A DNA stretch of 64,000 nt from Pseudomonas syringae (GCF_001698815.1 NZ_LGSI01000025.1:1-64000); one strand, 5' to 3'; positions 26,855 through 36,933 are shown, counted from the stretch's first letter. Program-made: numbers and translations. Notes: a model not told the origin generated them from the sequence alone.

Positions 26855-27231
26855 GCGCGCATCGCCTGATCAAACGCAGGTGCAGAGAACAGTTTTCTCT
26901 GCACCCGCAGCAGATCCGGAGATTTACATGTAACGCTGAAGTTACACCATCGATCAACTCTTCAATTAATTGCATCCGGCACTCAATGCTGGCTTTTCAA
27001 GCTATCTGTTTGAAAGTCCGAGTCATTATTCTCACCACCCGCAAACCACCCGCTACACACCTGTTAATTCCCTGATAAAAGCCTGAAAGCTGTTCATTAG
27101 CACGCTAGACAGTTGCGCTAAAAAAAATCTAACCTCTTTAATAACGGCTAACCTCTCCCCGTAAATCAGAGTGCCCGCGAGCTACAACGCGCAGGGCTGC
27201 GGACCTAATGTTTGATTATTTCAGGATGATT
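26855..27231. other. AT-rich intergenic region with inverted repeat
   Basis: There is no gene. An 11-bp perfect inverted repeat, GGTGCAGAGAA/TTCTCTGCACC at 26879-26905, lies 25 bases after the cupin stop. It could terminate that transcript, although no T-run follows. The remaining 300 bases are AT-rich and likely carry the promoter for the next gene. Confidence 0.55.
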
Positions 27232-28239
27232 ATGAAAATACTTGTCACGGGTGGAACCGGTTACATAGGGAAAGCGTTATTGGCGAAATTGACCGCCGAG
27301 ACGACTTACGAGGTTTCAGGCACAACACGCAGCCAGCACGCCGCCCCATCCGTTGCTCCGTTGATTCCCGTGGGCGATTGCTGCGCAACAACCGATTGGT
27401 CTGCAGCGCTGCAAGGCGTCGATGTCGTCGTTCATGTCGCCGCCCATCTCAAGACACCCACCGGCCCCGGCATCAGCCAGCTGGATCAACTTTGGCTAAC
27501 CAACGTCGAAGGGACGCTGGCCCTCGCCCAGCAAGCGCTGGCAGCCGGAGTAAAACGGTTCATCTTCATCAGTTCCGTTGGCGTCAATGGCTCGCACACC
27601 ACCCACGCCCCCTTCACCGAAGAATCTGTTCCTGCGCCAGAGGACGACTATGCGCGGTCCAAACTGGAGGCCGAACGCGGACTGATGGTTTTGCTTGCGG
27701 ACACCAGCATGGAGTTCGTCATTATTCGGCCTCCGCTGGTCTACGCCGCCCACGCGCCCCGTAACTTCCCGCGCCTGTTGCAATGGGTCGCGTCCGGCGT
27801 GCCGATGCCGTTTGCCTTGATCAACAACAAGCGCAGCATGATCGCGCTGGAAAACCTGGTGGACTTCCTTGCGTTGTGTATCGCACATCCCGCCGCCGCC
27901 AATGAACTGTTTCTGGTTTCAGATGGCCTGGATATGTCGACTTCGCAGATCGTCAGTGAACTCGCCACAAGCATGGGAGGCCGGGCACGGTTATTACCAG
28001 TGCCCGATTGGCTGATGCGTTGGGGGGCGAGAATGGTCGGCAAACAATCCATGTATTCGACGTTATGTGCTTCGTTGGTAGTTGATTCGAGCAAGGCGCA
28101 ACAGCTGCTCAACTGGACGCCACCGTTGACGGCCCGGGAGGCACTGCTCAAAAGCGGACAGGAGTTCCGGCTGCGCGATTGGCCGACACCGCTGTCCCAA
28201 CGAAAAAGCTCACTCCGTGATGCGCGGAGTGAGCGTTGA
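27232..28239 (+). CDS. NAD-dependent epimerase/dehydratase (WbpV/UDP-glucose 4-epimerase-like)
   Basis: This extended SDR of about 335 aa has the Rossmann motif GGTGYIG (residues 6-12), SSVGVNG as the catalytic Ser region, and DDYARSKLEAE as YxxxK (here Y-A-R-S-K). The C-terminal half, with NNKRSMIALENLVDFL, matches sugar-nucleotide 4-epimerases of O-antigen clusters. No glycosyltransferase gene is nearby, so it is an orphan. The ATG at 27232 has AGGA upstream; ATGs at 27208 and 27226 are in frame. Unusually, its last ten codons are made from the terminator stem of the convergent porin gene. Confidence 0.85.
   Translation: MKILVTGGTGYIGKALLAKLTAETTYEVSGTTRSQHAAPSVAPLIPVGDCCATTDWSAALQGVDVVVHVAAHLKTPTGPGISQLDQLWLTNVEGTLALAQQALAAGVKRFIFISSVGVNGSHTTHAPFTEESVPAPEDDYARSKLEAERGLMVLLADTSMEFVIIRPPLVYAAHAPRNFPRLLQWVASGVPMPFALINNKRSMIALENLVDFLALCIAHPAAANELFLVSDGLDMSTSQIVSELATSMGGRARLLPVPDWLMRWGARMVGKQSMYSTLCASLVVDSSKAQQLLNWTPPLTAREALLKSGQEFRLRDWPTPLSQRKSSLRDARSER
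28208..28234 (-). terminator. Terminator of the porin gene, inside the epimerase 3' end
   Basis: GCTCACTCCG and CGGAGTGAGC pair perfectly around a 7-base loop. On the minus strand TTTTT follows. It lies 31 bases past the porin stop and fully within the epimerase reading frame, which ends at 28239. Confidence 0.88.
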
Positions 28240-28264
28240 TTTCGACCGGAAAAATCGAAACGGG

Positions 28265-29506
28265 TTACAGGATGCTCAGCGGATACTCGACGATGACGCG
28301 GATTTCGTCGATTTCGCCGCCGCGATCCGAACTGCGATAGCTGGCGTGACGCACACGCAGGCTCAGGTCTTTGGCCGGACCGGCCTGAACCACGTATTTG
28401 CCGTCGATATCGCGCTCCCACGCCTTACCGTTGTCGCCGGTAGCCGTAGTGAAGTCTTCACCCTTGATATAGCGCGCCAGGAATGACAGACCCGGTACAC
28501 CATAAGTCGCCATGTTGATGTCGTAACGGGCCTGCCAGGATTTTTCGTTGGCGTAGTTGAAATCGGAATACTGAATGGAGTTGCCGACGAAAATGGTGCT
28601 GTTGCCGTCAACGCCGTACTTGTAGTCACCGGTGCCGTTGACGATCTGACGACCGACCTGGAAGCTGTGCGCGCCGATGGTGTAACCGGCGGTCAGGCTC
28701 CAGATGGTGTTGTCCAGATCACCGCCCAATTCCTTGCCGACACTTTTAGTGTCGTACGCGTTGAAGTCGAACTTCACGACATCTTTCGGGGTCAAGGCCA
28801 GGGCGTAAGTTACGCTGCCGTAGTATTTGCGCCAGTAATCTTCAACGTCCGAATAGTACAGGCTGCTGGACAGATTCTTGTTGAATTTGTACAGACCGCC
28901 ACCGAAGTTGATGCTCGTCAGGCCAGCGCTGTCATGATTGCTCTGGTTGCGGTTTTTCAACGCGGTGAAGTGACCGCCTTGCAGCGTCAGGTTGTCGATT
29001 TCATTACTGGTGATCAACAGGCCTTGTGCAGTTTCCGGCAGCAGACGGCTGTCGGAAGTTGCGAATACCGGGTTGTTGACGTATTGGTCGCCGAACTTGG
29101 CCACGGTTTTCGAGACACGCATTTTTACCGCTGCGCCGGCATAGCCGTAGTTATCTTTCGCGCCGCTGCTGTCTTGTTCCAGCAAGCCAGTGCCGCCGCC
29201 GGTACGGCCGTCACCGGTATCCAGCTTCAAGCCGTACAGGCCCAATGCATCGATACCGAAACCGACCACGCCTTGGGTGAAGCCGGATTCGAAACTGCCG
29301 ATGAAACCTTGCGCCCATTCTTCTCCGTAAGCCTGGGTTGCGCCGGTGGCGCGGTTATCACGGTTCATGTACATGTTGCGCGCCTTGACGCTCAACTTCG
29401 AACCTTCGATAAACCCGGTTGCATCCGCTTGGGATTCAGCAAAAACAGGTTGCACAGTGCCTGCCGCCATCGCCAGGGCGAGGACGCTCAATTTATTCAC
29501 ATTCAT
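28265..29506 (-). CDS. OprD-family outer-membrane porin
   Basis: This 413-aa outer-membrane channel has a signal peptide of about 23 residues (to QPVFA). The barrel begins with FIEGSKLSVKARNMYMNRDNR, diagnostic of OprD porins, and later has the YGEEWAQGFIGSFESGFTQG segment. The family takes up amino acids, peptides or small carboxylates; the substrate here cannot be read from the sequence. It is monocistronic with its own terminator. Confidence 0.93.
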   Translation of the reverse strand: MNVNKLSVLALAMAAGTVQPVFAESQADATGFIEGSKLSVKARNMYMNRDNRATGATQAYGEEWAQGFIGSFESGFTQGVVGFGIDALGLYGLKLDTGDGRTGGGTGLLEQDSSGAKDNYGYAGAAVKMRVSKTVAKFGDQYVNNPVFATSDSRLLPETAQGLLITSNEIDNLTLQGGHFTALKNRNQSNHDSAGLTSINFGGGLYKFNKNLSSSLYYSDVEDYWRKYYGSVTYALALTPKDVVKFDFNAYDTKSVGKELGGDLDNTIWSLTAGYTIGAHSFQVGRQIVNGTGDYKYGVDGNSTIFVGNSIQYSDFNYANEKSWQARYDINMATYGVPGLSFLARYIKGEDFTTATGDNGKAWERDIDGKYVVQAGPAKDLSLRVRHASYRSSDRGGEIDEIRVIVEYPLSIL

Positions 29507-29665
29507 TACAGCTGCTCCGTTGGTTATCGCATCCCGCCACCTTCGTTGGGCGACGGGAAAGTTATTGGCAGTTCAAAAGGTGTGTAGCTCGCCAATACAT
29601 TCGCGATGGCATTTCTTATTGGATGACTGTTTTAAAAACGTGAACAAACTCCGCCTTGGCCTGCC

Positions 29666-29770
29666 TGGTAGGAAGGGACTTGTCCCCGAATGCAATTGAC
29701 CGGTCAAAGAGGTAGTTGGAACTCTCCGCGGCCTCAGCAAACGCCTTCGGGGACAAGTCCCCTCCTACCG
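29666..29770. repeat. REPIN, GGGGACTTGTCCCC type
   Basis: Inverted arms GGTAGGAAGGGACTTGTCCC and GGGGACAAGTCCCCTCCTACC are separated by about 55 bases. It lies between the porin gene's upstream region and the end of ghrA. Confidence 0.9.
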
Positions 29771-29797
29771 GATTGAGGGTTGCAGCGTCAGCTTTCT

Positions 29798-30724
29798 TTA
29801 ATATCCCTGCTCCGGATTGATCTCGTTGGCCAAAGGCGTCCCCGATTCCAGGCGCACCAGATTCTCCAGGATTTGCCCGGCTATCACTTCATAGGAGGCA
29901 GACGATGCAATGTGTGGTGTCACGCAAATCTGTGGGTGATGCCAGAATGGATCGTTAACCGGTAACGGCTCCTGCTCGAATACGTCCAGCAAGGCGTTGC
30001 GCAGCTGACCGTTGTCCAGCGCGGCGAGCAAGTCTTCACGATTCAAGTGCTCGCCACGCCCACAATTGATCACCACCGAACCGGTTGCCATGTGCGCAAA
30101 GGTTTCGTTGCCGAGAATGCCGACCGTCTCAGTGGTAAGGGGTAATAAGCAGACCAGAATGTCCAGCCCGCTCAAAAAAGCCTTGATCTCGCCCGCTTGA
30201 AAGGTTGTCACGCCCTCGATCTGCTGCGCACGTCGTGCCCAACCACGTGTATCGAAATCCAGTGCGGCCAATTGCGAAGCAACCGCGCGCCCCAGTTCGC
30301 CCAAACCCATCACACCGACTTTGGTCTGTTTGGCCGGACGCTGCGCGGGGCGATCCCAGAACACCCATGCCTGATTTCGCAGGACTTGATCAAAACCCCG
30401 GTGGTAATGCAGCACGCCCCAGAGCACGTATTCGACCATACCCAGACGATGGTCCGGATCGACGATTCGGCAGACGGGAATCTGCGGATTGCGACTGGTG
30501 TCCTTGAAAATCTGATCGGCTCCGGCAGCAATGGAATGGATCAGGCGCAAATGCGGATACATGCCCAGACTGCCGGGCGCCGGATTCCAGCACAACGCAA
30601 CTTCTGCATCGGCCGCGTCGGCGTCTCCGGGACGAACAATGGTCAGTTCCGGCTGGCGTGCCAGGAGCATTTCCCGAACGCGCTCCAGACCATTGCCAGT
30701 GCCCAGCAAAACCAGAGGCTTCAT
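29798..30724 (-). CDS. ghrA: Glyoxylate/hydroxypyruvate reductase A-type D-2-hydroxyacid dehydrogenase
   Basis: This 308-aa NAD(P)H-dependent 2-ketoacid reductase has the nucleotide-binding motif GVMGLGELGRAVASQL, the family signature VINCGRGEHLNREDLLAAL, and the catalytic triad Arg (in CLLPLTTET to NCGRG region), Glu (DVFEQEPLP) and His (TPHIAS). The ATG overlaps the stop of the aldolase gene (ATGA), so the two are translationally coupled. The pair may convert a hydroxyacid or aldol product; a LysR gene diverges upstream. Confidence 0.9.
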   Translation of the reverse strand: MKPLVLLGTGNGLERVREMLLARQPELTIVRPGDADAADAEVALCWNPAPGSLGMYPHLRLIHSIAAGADQIFKDTSRNPQIPVCRIVDPDHRLGMVEYVLWGVLHYHRGFDQVLRNQAWVFWDRPAQRPAKQTKVGVMGLGELGRAVASQLAALDFDTRGWARRAQQIEGVTTFQAGEIKAFLSGLDILVCLLPLTTETVGILGNETFAHMATGSVVINCGRGEHLNREDLLAALDNGQLRNALLDVFEQEPLPVNDPFWHHPQICVTPHIASSASYEVIAGQILENLVRLESGTPLANEINPEQGY

Positions 30725-31497
30725 GAACAGTATTCATTGCGCTGCGCATCGATCATGGTCAGCGCCGCTTCCCAGGCCAGTTCGGTAATGCCTTCAGAGT
30801 CGTCGGCTTCGAACTGTTGTGCGGTGTGTTCGCACACTTGCGGGTCAGGTTGAACCAGAGCCGTGCCGCCCGCCATCGCCTGGATCTGCGCCTGACAAGC
30901 CCGTTCCAGAAAGTAGATATTGGAAAACGCTTCGGCCGCCGATCCGCCAGTCACCAGCAAACCATGGTTGCGCAGGATCATCGCGCTGGTGCTGCCCAGA
31001 TCTGCCACCAGACGTTCGCGCTCGGCGATGTCCGTGGCGATCCCTTCGTACGTGTGATAACTCAGGCGGTTGTAAAACTTCAGCGCGTGCTGGCTCAGCG
31101 GCAGCAAGCCCGCTGCTTGTGCCGACACTGCCATACCCGCTGCAGTGTGGGTATGAATCACGCAATGTGCATCAGGGCGCGCCGTGTGAATCGCCGAGTG
31201 GATCACGAAGCCGGCACGGTTGACGCGATGATCGGGGAAGAACTCATCCACGACATTGCCCTGGCCATCGATCTTCACCAACTGGCTGGCGGTCATGCGT
31301 TCGAACAGCGTGCCGTAACGATTGATCAGAAAATGCCCGGCCTCGCCTGGCACACGCAGGGAAATATGCGTGTCGATCAAATCGGTCATGCGCAAATGGG
31401 CCAGCAGACGATAGAGCGCTGCCAGTTCGCAGCGGGCGTTGCGTTCCGACTCGGGCATGTGCAGCGGCAATGTGGTGGAAGCGGCAGAAGAGGACAT
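30721..31497 (-). CDS. Class II aldolase/adducin family protein
   Basis: This 258-aa protein has a zinc aldolase head domain. Metal ligands are the HTHTA pair and a later His in LSYHTYEG, with the family stretch ILRNHGLLVTGGS. Members act as fuculose-phosphate-like aldolases or 3-oxo-acid decarboxylases; the substrate is unknown. Candidate starts are ATG at 31509 and 31497; neither has a strong ribosome site, and I use 31497. It is the first gene of the aldolase-ghrA operon and diverges from a LysR gene. Confidence 0.88.
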   Translation of the reverse strand: MSSSAASTTLPLHMPESERNARCELAALYRLLAHLRMTDLIDTHISLRVPGEAGHFLINRYGTLFERMTASQLVKIDGQGNVVDEFFPDHRVNRAGFVIHSAIHTARPDAHCVIHTHTAAGMAVSAQAAGLLPLSQHALKFYNRLSYHTYEGIATDIAERERLVADLGSTSAMILRNHGLLVTGGSAAEAFSNIYFLERACQAQIQAMAGGTALVQPDPQVCEHTAQQFEADDSEGITELAWEAALTMIDAQRNEYCS

Positions 31498-31619
31498 GGT
31501 GCTTACCATCAAAAAAGGTCATGGCGTGTTTCGTGCAGTCTTTTTAAGAGCAAACGCTGCGCAAGCACAATGTGCGATTCCTTATATTCATTATTTTTTT
31601 CACCAATAAAGGCCGCGAA

Positions 31620-32591
31620 GTGACTCAAACCACCAGCCAGGCAACGCCGATCCGCCCGCCTTCCAGACCCTTGGGCGAACGGTTGGACTGGAATCTGCTA
31701 CGCACCTTTCAAGTGGTCGCTCAAGAACTGAGCATCAGCCGTGCGGCCGCGCGCCTGCACCTGTCGCAGCCAGCGGTCAGTCAGGCGCTCAAGCGTCTTG
31801 AAGAACAACTGGGCACTGCGCTGATCGAACGGCGCGGGCCGCGTTTTCTGCTGACTCAGTCGGGCATCGAAACCCTGCGCGTGGCCGCTGACGTGCAGGG
31901 GCATTTCACCCAGCTGGACGCGGCACTGGAACGCACTTCAGACCAGATCGTCGGCAAGGTTCGGCTGCTGACCGTGAGCGGCATTCATTGCGCTATATAT
32001 GACAAGTTTCTCGCCCAACTGCATCGTGACTATCCGGGCATCACCCTGGAAATCGACGTGCAGTCCAGCGACGCGATCCTCAGCGCGCTGTCACAGAAAA
32101 CCGCGAGTTTCGGCTTGGCGGTCAATCGCGCCGCGCCAGTCTGGCTCGGTCAGCAATGCCTGACTCAGGAGCACTACGCCTTCTATTGCAGCGACCTGCA
32201 TCCGTTGTTCGGGCGCGAAGATTTGACCCTCGATGATCTGCGCAGCGAGCAGCTGATTATTTTCACCGGCGACTTGCTGGGCGGGACGCTGTCGTCGCTG
32301 GCCGAGTTTCGTGACCACCACGAACTCACCGGGCAGATCGTCGCCTCGTCGGCCAACACTCAGGAAATTTTGCGCTTGGTGCTCGCGGGGTTCGGCATTG
32401 CCTGTCTGCCGCAGCACATCTGTCAGAACGAGTTGCAGGCGGGTCGCTTATGGCGTCTGCCACCAGAAGCTGGCGTGGGTTCGGTGGATATCAATCTGAT
32501 GTGGAATCTGGACCAGCGCCTGACCAAGGCCGAATCGATTTTCCTGCAGAAGCTACGTGAGGCCACTCGGGAAGGCGCAATCGGGCTCTAA
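31620..32591 (+). CDS. LysR-family transcriptional regulator
   Basis: This 323-aa regulator starts at GTG with AAGG seven bases upstream; the open frame back to 31572 lacks a ribosome site. The HTH (SISRAAARLHLSQPAVSQAL) is at about residues 34-53, with the effector domain beyond 105. The divergent position makes it the likely regulator of the class II aldolase/ghrA operon. Confidence 0.92.
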   Translation: MTQTTSQATPIRPPSRPLGERLDWNLLRTFQVVAQELSISRAAARLHLSQPAVSQALKRLEEQLGTALIERRGPRFLLTQSGIETLRVAADVQGHFTQLDAALERTSDQIVGKVRLLTVSGIHCAIYDKFLAQLHRDYPGITLEIDVQSSDAILSALSQKTASFGLAVNRAAPVWLGQQCLTQEHYAFYCSDLHPLFGREDLTLDDLRSEQLIIFTGDLLGGTLSSLAEFRDHHELTGQIVASSANTQEILRLVLAGFGIACLPQHICQNELQAGRLWRLPPEAGVGSVDINLMWNLDQRLTKAESIFLQKLREATREGAIGL

Positions 32592-32663
32592 TGGGCAAAT
32601 AAGGTGCGCTTGTTACGGATATACGCAACATTGCACCGTTGCTGTGCATTTATTGTGAAGTTA

Positions 32664-33635
32664 TTACCCGACGTTATTAACACCTGAACTTTCCTGCATG
32701 ATCTGCAAGAAAACATCCACTAATGGGTTACGTGGCACCTGTTGCCTGTACAACAGTTTGAACGGCGTGGCTATGCTGAATGTCTGCGCCATTACGGAGC
32801 GCATCTCGCCACGCTCAACGTAACTTCCGGCCCAATGTGTAGGTAAGTAACCCAGATAACGACCGGTCTTGATCAAGATAGCCACCGCTTCTACCTGGGT
32901 TGCAACGGCGGTCACATTGCGCAATCCAAGAAGCTTTGGCTTTGATGTATGCACCGCATAAGCGTGCTCGACAAATTCGGCTTCAGCGAGGCACTTTTCG
33001 TCAATATCCTCATCGGCCATTGCGAAAAAAGGATGATTGGATGCGCAATAGAGCTCTGAAGTTTCGTCATACAACGGCATGACCTGAAAGTCATCTTTGC
33101 CGCTGTACACCGGTACGATACCGACGGCAAACCGGCCTTTGAGAATGCCTTGTTCGATCTCGTCCAGCGGCGCCACATTCAAACGCACCCTGGCCTTTGG
33201 AGCCTTGCTCTGCAAGGCTTTCAGGGCATCCACCAGTGGCGAATACGGGTCGGAAACGGTGTTATCGATGACAGCAATGTTCAGGTCACCGAGCAACTCG
33301 CCGCGTACATTCCCCAACCGATCGCGGAAGTTATCCAGGGCCATGAACAGGTCCAGACTGGCTTCGTAAATAATCTTGCCTTGCTCTGTAAGGCAGAACT
33401 TTTCCCGCCCGCGCGTACATAAACGCATGCCCAGGCGTATTTCAAGATCCGATATCTGTTTGCTGATAGCAGCCAGGCTGATATTGAGTTCAACCTGTGC
33501 GGCGGTAAACCCTCCTGACTCAACCACGGCCCGAAAAACCTTGAACAGTTTCAAGTCCATGGCACTGGCCATTGAAATCGCCACATCACCACTTCGCTTG
33601 GGCAGGTTTCCACTTTCAGTAAGTTGACTTGTCAT
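32664..33635 (-). CDS. LysR-family regulator, likely of the C-N lyase operon
   Basis: This 323-aa LysR protein has an N-terminal extension of about 25 residues ahead of the DNA-binding domain (DLKLFKVFRAVVESGGFTAA, recognition region SLAAISKQISDLE). The effector domain begins near residue 115. An internal ATG at about residue 26 (MDLKLFKVF) is also possible, which would place the domain at the usual position. It diverges from the lyase/ABC operon, with 160 bp between, and is its obvious candidate regulator. Confidence 0.92.
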   Translation of the reverse strand: MTSQLTESGNLPKRSGDVAISMASAMDLKLFKVFRAVVESGGFTAAQVELNISLAAISKQISDLEIRLGMRLCTRGREKFCLTEQGKIIYEASLDLFMALDNFRDRLGNVRGELLGDLNIAVIDNTVSDPYSPLVDALKALQSKAPKARVRLNVAPLDEIEQGILKGRFAVGIVPVYSGKDDFQVMPLYDETSELYCASNHPFFAMADEDIDEKCLAEAEFVEHAYAVHTSKPKLLGLRNVTAVATQVEAVAILIKTGRYLGYLPTHWAGSYVERGEMRSVMAQTFSIATPFKLLYRQQVPRNPLVDVFLQIMQESSGVNNVG

Positions 33636-33797
33636 TTAAAACATTTCCCCGCTTGTTAATTTTTCCTAGCATCCCTCCCATCGAATCGATTCATTTTTGT
33701 TTGAAGACAAACTTCCATTGCTCACCTGCCTACAACCCAGCGATCTTCACATCGCTTGAAAGTGCTTGAGCAATCCACGTGCCAACGGAGAATTTAC

Positions 33798-35225
33798 ATG
33801 TCTGATGCTACTGATCGTCTTTGGGGAGCCCGCTTTAAATCCGGCCCGGCCGAAGCCATGGCCAACCTGTCCAGATCTCCAAAAGCGTACTTTCGCCTGA
33901 CCCCGTACGACATCGCTGGCTCCAAGGCTCACGCCAACGAGCTGAACCGTGCCGGCCTGCTCGACGCCGCCGAAACCGCGCGCATCATTGAAGCGCTGCG
34001 CAGCATCGACGAAGATTTCGCCGCCGGCTCCATCGACCCGATTGCTGCTGATGAAGACGTACACACCTTCATCGAACGCCTGCTCACCGAACGTCTCGGC
34101 ACTCTGGGCGGCAAGCTGCGTGCCGGTCGTTCGCGCAACGATCAGTCGGCCAACGACATGCGTCTGTTCCTGCGTGATCAAGTGCGGGTCATGGCCCTGG
34201 CGATCCTCGAATTGCAGAAGGCGCTGGTGTCCCAGGCCGAGCAACACATCAACACCATCGCGCCGGGTTTCACGCACCTGCAACAAGCGCAGCCAATCGT
34301 GTTCGCCCATCACCTGATGGCTCACGCCCAGGCGATTCATCGCGACATCCAGCGCCTGCAGGACTGGGACAAGCGCTTCAATCTATCGCCACTGGGCGCC
34401 GCCGCATTGGCCGGTTCCGCCATCGCTCGCGACCCGCAGCGCTCGGCCGCCGAGATGGGTTATGCCGGTCCTTGCGAGAACTCCATCGACGCCGTTGCCA
34501 GCCGTGACCACGTTGCTGAATTCCTGTTTTGCAGCAGCATGCTGGGCATCAATATTTCGCGTCTGGCCGAAGAATTCTGCCTGTGGACTTCCCGCCAATT
34601 CCGCTGGGTTGAACTGGACGACGGCTATGCCACCGGCAGCTCGATCATGCCGCAGAAAAAGAACCCGGATATCGCCGAACTGGCGCGTGGCAAGTCGGGC
34701 CGGTTGATCGGCAGCCTGACCGGCATCCTTGCGGTGCTCAAGGCCCAGCCGCTGTCCTACAACCGGGACCTGAGCGAAGACAAACACGCGATTCTCGACA
34801 GCCTGGAAACCGTGCATCTGGTCCTGCCAGCCTTTGCTGGCATGGTGCAGACCATGAAAGTGCGCGTGGACGAGTTGCTGCGTCAGGCCCCACTGGGCTT
34901 CACCCTCGCTACGGAAGTCGCCGACTGGCTGGCAGTGCGCGGCGTGCCGTTCAAGGAAGCCCACGAGATCACCGGCAAGCTGGTGCAGCTCTGCGAAGAG
35001 AACGACATCGGCCTCGACGAACTCACTACCAAACAACTGGCTGACACCGACTCGCGCCTCACGCCGGAAGTGCTCGATGCACTGACGCTGGAAGCAGCAC
35101 TGGCCGCCCGCAGCGGTTGGGGCGGGACTTCTCCGGTACGCGTTGCCGAGCAGATCGAGCGCTTCAAGCAGCAGTTGATCGCCCAGGAAAAATGGGCTCT
35201 GGATTACGCCGGTCCGCGCGGCTAA
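33798..35225 (+). CDS. Argininosuccinate lyase-family C-N lyase (ArgH paralogue)
   Basis: This 475-aa protein is from the aspartase/fumarase superfamily. The signature GSSIMPQKKNPD (catalytic Ser loop) is intact, as are GRSRNDQ and the catalytic-His segment FTHLQQAQP. Stretches such as NSIDAVASRDHVAEFLF recall ArgH sequences of Gram-positives more than the usual Pseudomonas argH, though this is from memory. Placed first in an amino-acid ABC/MmgE operon rather than with arginine genes, it more likely splits an N-substituted aspartate into fumarate and an amine, as EDDS lyase and iminodisuccinate lyase do. The ATG at 33798 (GGAG upstream) is chosen over 33756. Confidence 0.88.
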   Translation: MSDATDRLWGARFKSGPAEAMANLSRSPKAYFRLTPYDIAGSKAHANELNRAGLLDAAETARIIEALRSIDEDFAAGSIDPIAADEDVHTFIERLLTERLGTLGGKLRAGRSRNDQSANDMRLFLRDQVRVMALAILELQKALVSQAEQHINTIAPGFTHLQQAQPIVFAHHLMAHAQAIHRDIQRLQDWDKRFNLSPLGAAALAGSAIARDPQRSAAEMGYAGPCENSIDAVASRDHVAEFLFCSSMLGINISRLAEEFCLWTSRQFRWVELDDGYATGSSIMPQKKNPDIAELARGKSGRLIGSLTGILAVLKAQPLSYNRDLSEDKHAILDSLETVHLVLPAFAGMVQTMKVRVDELLRQAPLGFTLATEVADWLAVRGVPFKEAHEITGKLVQLCEENDIGLDELTTKQLADTDSRLTPEVLDALTLEAALAARSGWGGTSPVRVAEQIERFKQQLIAQEKWALDYAGPRG

Positions 35226-35247
35226 ACCAATACCGGGAGCAAGGCAC

Positions 35248-36123
35248 ATGGCACAGATTCAAGCCCCAGGCAAAGACGAGCGCGTGTCGCTCGCCGCCAA
35301 GTACGACATCTCGGCCTACAAGGTCGTCCCGCGCCGCTACTTCGGCCGTTACGCCGCCGCCACGCTGATTGCGGTGCTGCTGATCGGACTGGTTCAGGCG
35401 TTCATTCACGGCAACATCGAATGGTCGTTCGTTGCGCAGTTCCTGACTGCCGAATCGATCATGTTCGGCCTGTTGAACACCATCACCATGTCGATCCTGG
35501 CCATGGCGCTCGGGGTCGTGCTCGGAGTAGTGGTGGCGGTGATGCGCATGTCGCAGAACCCGCTGCTGCGTTATGTGGCGCAGAGCTACACCTGGCTGTT
35601 CCGGGGCACGCCGCTGATTTTGCAGCTGCTGCTCTGGTTCAACCTGGCGCTGATTTTCCCGACCCTGGGCATTCCCGGTCTGTTCGAATTCAAGACTGTC
35701 GAAGTGATCACCCCGTTCGCCGCCGCGCTGCTCGGTCTTGGTATCAATCAGGGCGCCTACACCGCCGAAGTGGTGCGTGCCGGTCTGCTGTCGGTGGACA
35801 GCGGCCAGTACGAAGCAGCCAAGGCCATCGGCATGCCGCGCTTGCAGGCGCTGCGCCGGATCATCCTGCCCCAGGCCATGCGCATCATCATCCCGCCGGT
35901 CAGCAACGAGTTCATCGGCATGGTGAAAATGACCAGTCTGGCCAGCGTCATCCAGTACTCGGAACTGCTGCACAACGCGCAGAACATCTACTACGCCAAC
36001 GCCCGGGTCATGGAGCTGCTGATCGTGGCCGGTATCTGGTATCTGGCAGTGGTGACCGTGCTGACCCTGGGTCAGGCGCGACTGGAAAAACGCTTCGCCC
36101 GTGGCGCTGGCAAACGCAATTGA
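35248..36123 (+). CDS. Polar amino-acid ABC transporter permease
   Basis: This 291-aa HisM/GlnP-type inner-membrane permease has a cytosolic N-terminus of about 35 residues and then five or more helices. The EAA loop is [21 protein letters not shown]. It is the only permease gene of the operon, so it probably works as a homodimer. It starts 22 bp after the lyase gene. Confidence 0.93.
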   Translation: MAQIQAPGKDERVSLAAKYDISAYKVVPRRYFGRYAAATLIAVLLIGLVQAFIHGNIEWSFVAQFLTAESIMFGLLNTITMSILAMALGVVLGVVVAVMRMSQNPLLRYVAQSYTWLFRGTPLILQLLLWFNLALIFPTLGIPGLFEFKTVEVITPFAAALLGLGINQGAYTAEVVRAGLLSVDSGQYEAAKAIGMPRLQALRRIILPQAMRIIIPPVSNEFIGMVKMTSLASVIQYSELLHNAQNIYYANARVMELLIVAGIWYLAVVTVLTLGQARLEKRFARGAGKRN

Positions 36124-36139
36124 GCCGAGGAGGCTGATC

Positions 36140-36904
36140 ATGCTGAATATCGTCAAAGCTGTAGACGTGAACAAGTTCTTCGGCGACTTCCAGGCGCTCA
36201 AGAACGTCAATCTGGAAATCCCCCACGGCGAGGTGCTGTGCATCATCGGTCCGTCTGGCTCCGGCAAAAGCACGCTGCTGCGATGCATCAACCAGCTGGA
36301 AAAAGTCGACGCGGGTGGTTTGTGGGTCGATGACGAAATCGTCGGCTTTCGTTCCGAAGGCCACAAGCTGATCGAGCTGAGCGACAAGCAAATCGCCAAA
36401 CAGCGCCTGAAGACCGGCATGGTGTTCCAGCGCTTCAACCTGTTCGCGCACATGACCGTGCTGGACAACATCCTCGAAGGTCCGGTGCAGGTCTTGCGCC
36501 AGCCGGTGGAAGAATGCCGCGCGCTGGCGTTCGAATTACTCAAGCGCGTCGGCCTGGAATCCAAGGCCAACAGCTATCCCATCGAGTTGTCCGGCGGCCA
36601 GCAACAGCGCGTCGCCATCGCCCGCGCCTTGGCCATGCGGCCGAAATTGATGCTGTTCGATGAACCGACTTCCGCCCTCGACCCTGAATTGGTCGGCGAA
36701 GTGTTGTCGGTGATGCGCGACCTGGCCAAGAGCGGCATGACCATGGTGGTCGTGACTCACGAGCTGGGCTTTGCCCGCGAAGTCGCCAATCGCGTGGTGT
36801 TCATGGATGCCGGGCAGATCATCGAAACCGGCGCGCCGGAAGACGTACTGATGAACCCGCGCAACCAGCGCACTCAAGATTTTATTGCTGCCGTTCTGAA
36901 CTGA
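36140..36904 (+). CDS. Polar amino-acid ABC transporter ATPase
   Basis: This 254-aa GlnQ/HisP-type ATPase has Walker [10 protein letters not shown], signature LSGGQQQR, Walker [13 protein letters not shown] and the switch His in VVTHE. GAGGAGG precedes the ATG at 36140. It follows the permease gene by 16 bp and powers uptake for both binding proteins encoded in the operon. Confidence 0.95.
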   Translation: MLNIVKAVDVNKFFGDFQALKNVNLEIPHGEVLCIIGPSGSGKSTLLRCINQLEKVDAGGLWVDDEIVGFRSEGHKLIELSDKQIAKQRLKTGMVFQRFNLFAHMTVLDNILEGPVQVLRQPVEECRALAFELLKRVGLESKANSYPIELSGGQQQRVAIARALAMRPKLMLFDEPTSALDPELVGEVLSVMRDLAKSGMTMVVVTHELGFAREVANRVVFMDAGQIIETGAPEDVLMNPRNQRTQDFIAAVLN

Positions 36905-36933
36905 AACTCACCGCCTTTTTGAGGATGTCCGAT

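Noticed and set aside
33798..35225. Housekeeping argininosuccinate lyase of arginine synthesis
   Set aside because: The operon holds an amino-acid importer, deacetylases and an MmgE/PrpD protein and no arginine gene; a catabolic paralogue fits better, though only genome-wide data can exclude biosynthesis.
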